A model generated the notes under the pieces. It ran no database searches. It saw nothing but the letters and a program-made list of their open reading frames with translations, and was not told where the DNA came from. DNA of 64,000 bases from Erythroxylum novogranatense (Eukaryota > Streptophyta > Magnoliopsida > Malpighiales > Erythroxylaceae): contig CM057225.1 of assembly GCA_029891385.1 (NCBI GenBank), forward strand, positions 11,376,060-11,440,059. Direction: 5' to 3'. Position 1 is the stretch's first letter, and each line of letters opens with the position of its first letter. Made by a program: the position numbers and the translations under genes. Positions 61,405 to 64,000 of the stretch are shown one piece after another.

Positions 61405-61417
61405 TAGTTTCAGAGCC
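61405..61417 (+). other. Possible relict copia primer-binding site
   Basis: TAGTTTCAGAGCC matches the usual TGGTATCAGAGCC at 11 of 13 positions and follows TTCAACA at 61397-61403, a plausible LTR end. The upstream 1.2 kb could be a decayed LTR. No gag follows. Confidence 0.35.
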
Positions 61418-62200
61418 ACCTTTTAATTTTATAATTTGATTAAATTGCTTGTTCGTTATTGATTTGATTAAAATACAAGGCTTAAAACTTGTCTTAATGA
61501 ATTCTCTAATATTGATTTGAGCAATGTTAAATTAGGGTTTTTTATTTAATTTATTGCTCTGAATCTAATTTTAGAATTTTGCAAGTTACATACCAACTCA
61601 CCTATCAAATGGAAACATGCCATGTAGAGTAGAGATTTATTCCTCTAAACCAGTTCTCTAAAAAAAAAAAAAGTTTGCAGCCTCTTGTAAGTGTTTACAG
61701 GCTACTATATATCTTATGGTTTATTGTGTTCTAGAAAAGTAATTTATGCATATCCCAGTTTGGTTTCTGATTTTATTGTGTTTTCTGAAAACTAAACATT
61801 ATATGGTTCTTGTTTGTTCTGCCTTTGGATTCATTGTGCTCTTATTCACTAGATTTATGGAAATCCAAACACTAGTAAAACACAAATATTCATGTTCCTT
61901 TAGCTTCGAACTAAGTTATGATTTGTGTGTTGATCTTGAACCTAAGTAATGAGACAGTGGTCTCACCATTGGTGAAGGAGAAAATCACCTAAAAAGGTGA
62001 TGGAGTAATCGCCTAGAAGAGAAGCAAGGCGCCTAGAAGAGAAGTAGGAAGCAATCGAGAGGAACTCCGACAGAAGAAGCACATGGGTGGGAGGCAGCTG
62101 TGAAGCGCAAAGAAAAAAATGCTCTGACGTCAGATAGTCCTCACATATTTTTTATTTTATATTATATGTTTTTAAGCCTTAGTTTTAATTAAATTTATTT

Positions 62201-62230
62201 GATTGAGATTGAGATTGAGATTGAGATTGA
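62201..62230 (+). repeat. (GATTGA)5 hexanucleotide repeat
   Basis: Five GATTGA units without interruption. Confidence 0.93.
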
Positions 62231-62554
62231 CTTGATTTAAATTTCTAATAAATTTAGAAAATGTTTTAAGTTTTTAAAATTATTTTCAAAGAGTTAATTT
62301 TATTAGGAATATTTTGAAATTTAATTTAATTTTTCAAAGAGTTAAATTTTAAAATTAAGTTTGTTATCAAATCAATAATTACAATCAAGCAAAAGTTTAA
62401 AAGGGTTATTAGAAAATTGTTTCTAATATAACTAGAAATTATTTTCTTAATTCAAAATTATTTTTAATATTAAAAGGAAATTATTTCAAAATTAAATAAA
62501 ACACTTTTAAATTTAATTAAGAAAGTCTTTTATATTATTCATTTATAGAGTGAT

Positions 62555-62623
62555 TTCTTAATAAATTAGAAAAGTTTTTCTTAATAAATTAGAAAAGTTT
62601 TTCTTAATAAATAAGAAAACTGC
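62555..62623. repeat. 23-bp tandem repeat, three copies
   Basis: TTCTTAATAAATTAGAAAAG-type unit with period 23; the third copy has diverged at its 3' end. Confidence 0.85.
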
Positions 62624-64000
62624 TTTCAAAATTATTAAAGAATGCTCATTTTCCTCAATTAATAGATGAATTTTTTCAAATTTAATCAAGAAAATACACT
62701 TTATAATAAATTAAAACATTTATTATTCATAAATAAAATCAATTTCTAAAAATAGAATAATAATTCTCTAAATATATAAAATTATAAATTTAGTTTATCT
62801 CAATTAAATTTAATTAAGAAACGCTTTTCTTAGTTACTTAAGAAATTTTTCTTAATTTTAAGGATTTTAATTATTAATTTCAAATAAAATATATTTTAAC
62901 TTTAGAAACAATTTTGATAATATTTAAATATGAATTTATTTAATTATTAATCTTAATCATATTCAGATTATAAAAGTAAGAAGCATAATTCATTGAAAAT
63001 TGTTTTCAATAAAATTTTTAAGTGAATCAAGATAATTGGAAATAGTTTCCACTTGGGTTTGTAATTTTTTCATATCAAATTAAATTTCTTTTGAAATAGA
63101 AATTTAATTTATTTAGAAATCAACGTGCTTAATATAATTTAATTATCCCAAAAATTTTAAATATTATTTTAGATTATGAAGATGAATAACTAGAATCGAA
63201 TGAAACTTGATACTTTATACATATAATTTACTTATGTGTGCATAGGTTGCATACTTTATTTATATGTTATAAATATGTATATATACACACATATATATTA
63301 GATACGTGTAAAATTCTATGTTTCATATATATGATATTATCATATGTAATTTTATGCTTAATGAGACTATGTAAAATTAAATCCTTTGTTAAAATATTAA
63401 GTATACATTCATAACGTAAATGTTGTCTTCCATAATTTAAGTATAAAACTATAATTCTATTTATTGTAAATCTTTGTTGAGTGACTTAAGGCCCTTTTAA
63501 CTTTGAATATGTTTTATCTTAAATTAATGTGTCATACTTAACTAAATTTGTATGATTTGGATGAGTGATTCATGATTATATTAATTTAATGCAAGGTTAG
63601 GAATAACATATAAGATATATTTTAGCAAGAGTTGTTATCTATAGGATCTAAGAGTCTTATAAGATGTGATTGATAAAATTATTATATACCTAATTTAAGT
63701 TTAATTGGTTTGTTTAGTGGTACAAGGTCAACTAAATTTAAATGAGATTGTAACCTACTAAAGAGATTAGAGTAATCTTTTCAAATAGTAACCAGGTCTA
63801 TTATTTCAAATAAAATAGTAGAGTAACAAAATATATTATAAAGTCTTAATTTTATTTGATAGTCATGACATATAATCAATTACTTGCTTTTCTTATTTTT
63901 ATATTTTGTTATGAGTAGAATTTACCTTGTTTAGTGCAGTTGATACCAAATTAGTAAACTTAATTCTTTGACACAGGTTAAGTTTGAGAAAAGTTTTCAA

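Larger units (their letters stand above)
58164..64000. other. AT-rich intergenic DNA, no gene recognised
   Basis: 58700-59300 is less AT-rich and has frames of about 100 codons on both strands, none with a known motif. From 59340 on the sequence is strongly AT-rich and probably includes old LTRs. Simple repeats and a possible relict primer site are listed separately. Confidence 0.5.

Overview
The window reads as nuclear DNA of a eudicot plant. It is AT-rich, has one split gene with GT-AG introns, and is otherwise dominated by plant-type transposons. The only intact host gene I can support is a D3-type cyclin (four exons, 4052-5419, + strand, 350 aa). The cyclin resembles rosid CYCD3 proteins, but I do not claim a species.

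Layout. 1-4051 is non-coding 5' flank of the cyclin gene. 5420-9100 is intergenic, with a 50-bp tandem duplication (8119-8218) and a tRNA-like, SINE-type segment (8705 onward). From about 11.4 kb to 49.4 kb there is a nest of insertions. The oldest layer is a decayed Ty3/gypsy element on the minus strand. Its pieces are gag-protease (48.2-49.3 kb), RT-RNase H (46.5-47.8 kb), integrase N-terminal part (25.05-25.68 kb) and integrase C-terminal/GPY/chromo part (11.4-12.26 kb). A CACTA transposon (12260-25049) sits inside its integrase. A PIF/Harbinger-like element (25680-46525) sits between its RNase H and integrase. The CACTA element was itself hit by solo LTRs at 12298-17863 (which holds another solo LTR, 13011-15295) and at 20954-23694. 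The PIF-like element was hit by a complete, non-coding LTR element (29286-46445) with 4.55-kb LTRs, an iMet primer-binding site, a polypurine tract and an exact 5-bp target duplication; it looks like a LARD. That element in turn holds a 4.68-kb solo LTR (35401-40080).

53167-58158 is a Ty1/copia element with 0.42-0.45-kb LTRs, decayed gag, protease and integrase, and no RT. 58164-64000 is AT-rich and shows no gene, only simple repeats and a possible relict copia primer-binding site near 61.4 kb.

The most interesting signal is structural. Four diverged long LTRs (29286/41891, 20954, 12298, 35401) share stem-loops whose sequences differ while the pairing is kept. Three of them also carry, at the same relative place, a cassette of short perfect palindromes with unrelated sequences (GTCGAC-type, CGTCGCGACG-type, TGCATGATCATGCA-type). 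Two of them show a degenerate repeat of about 180-200 bp. I worked by eye only; no alignment, folding or database search was run.
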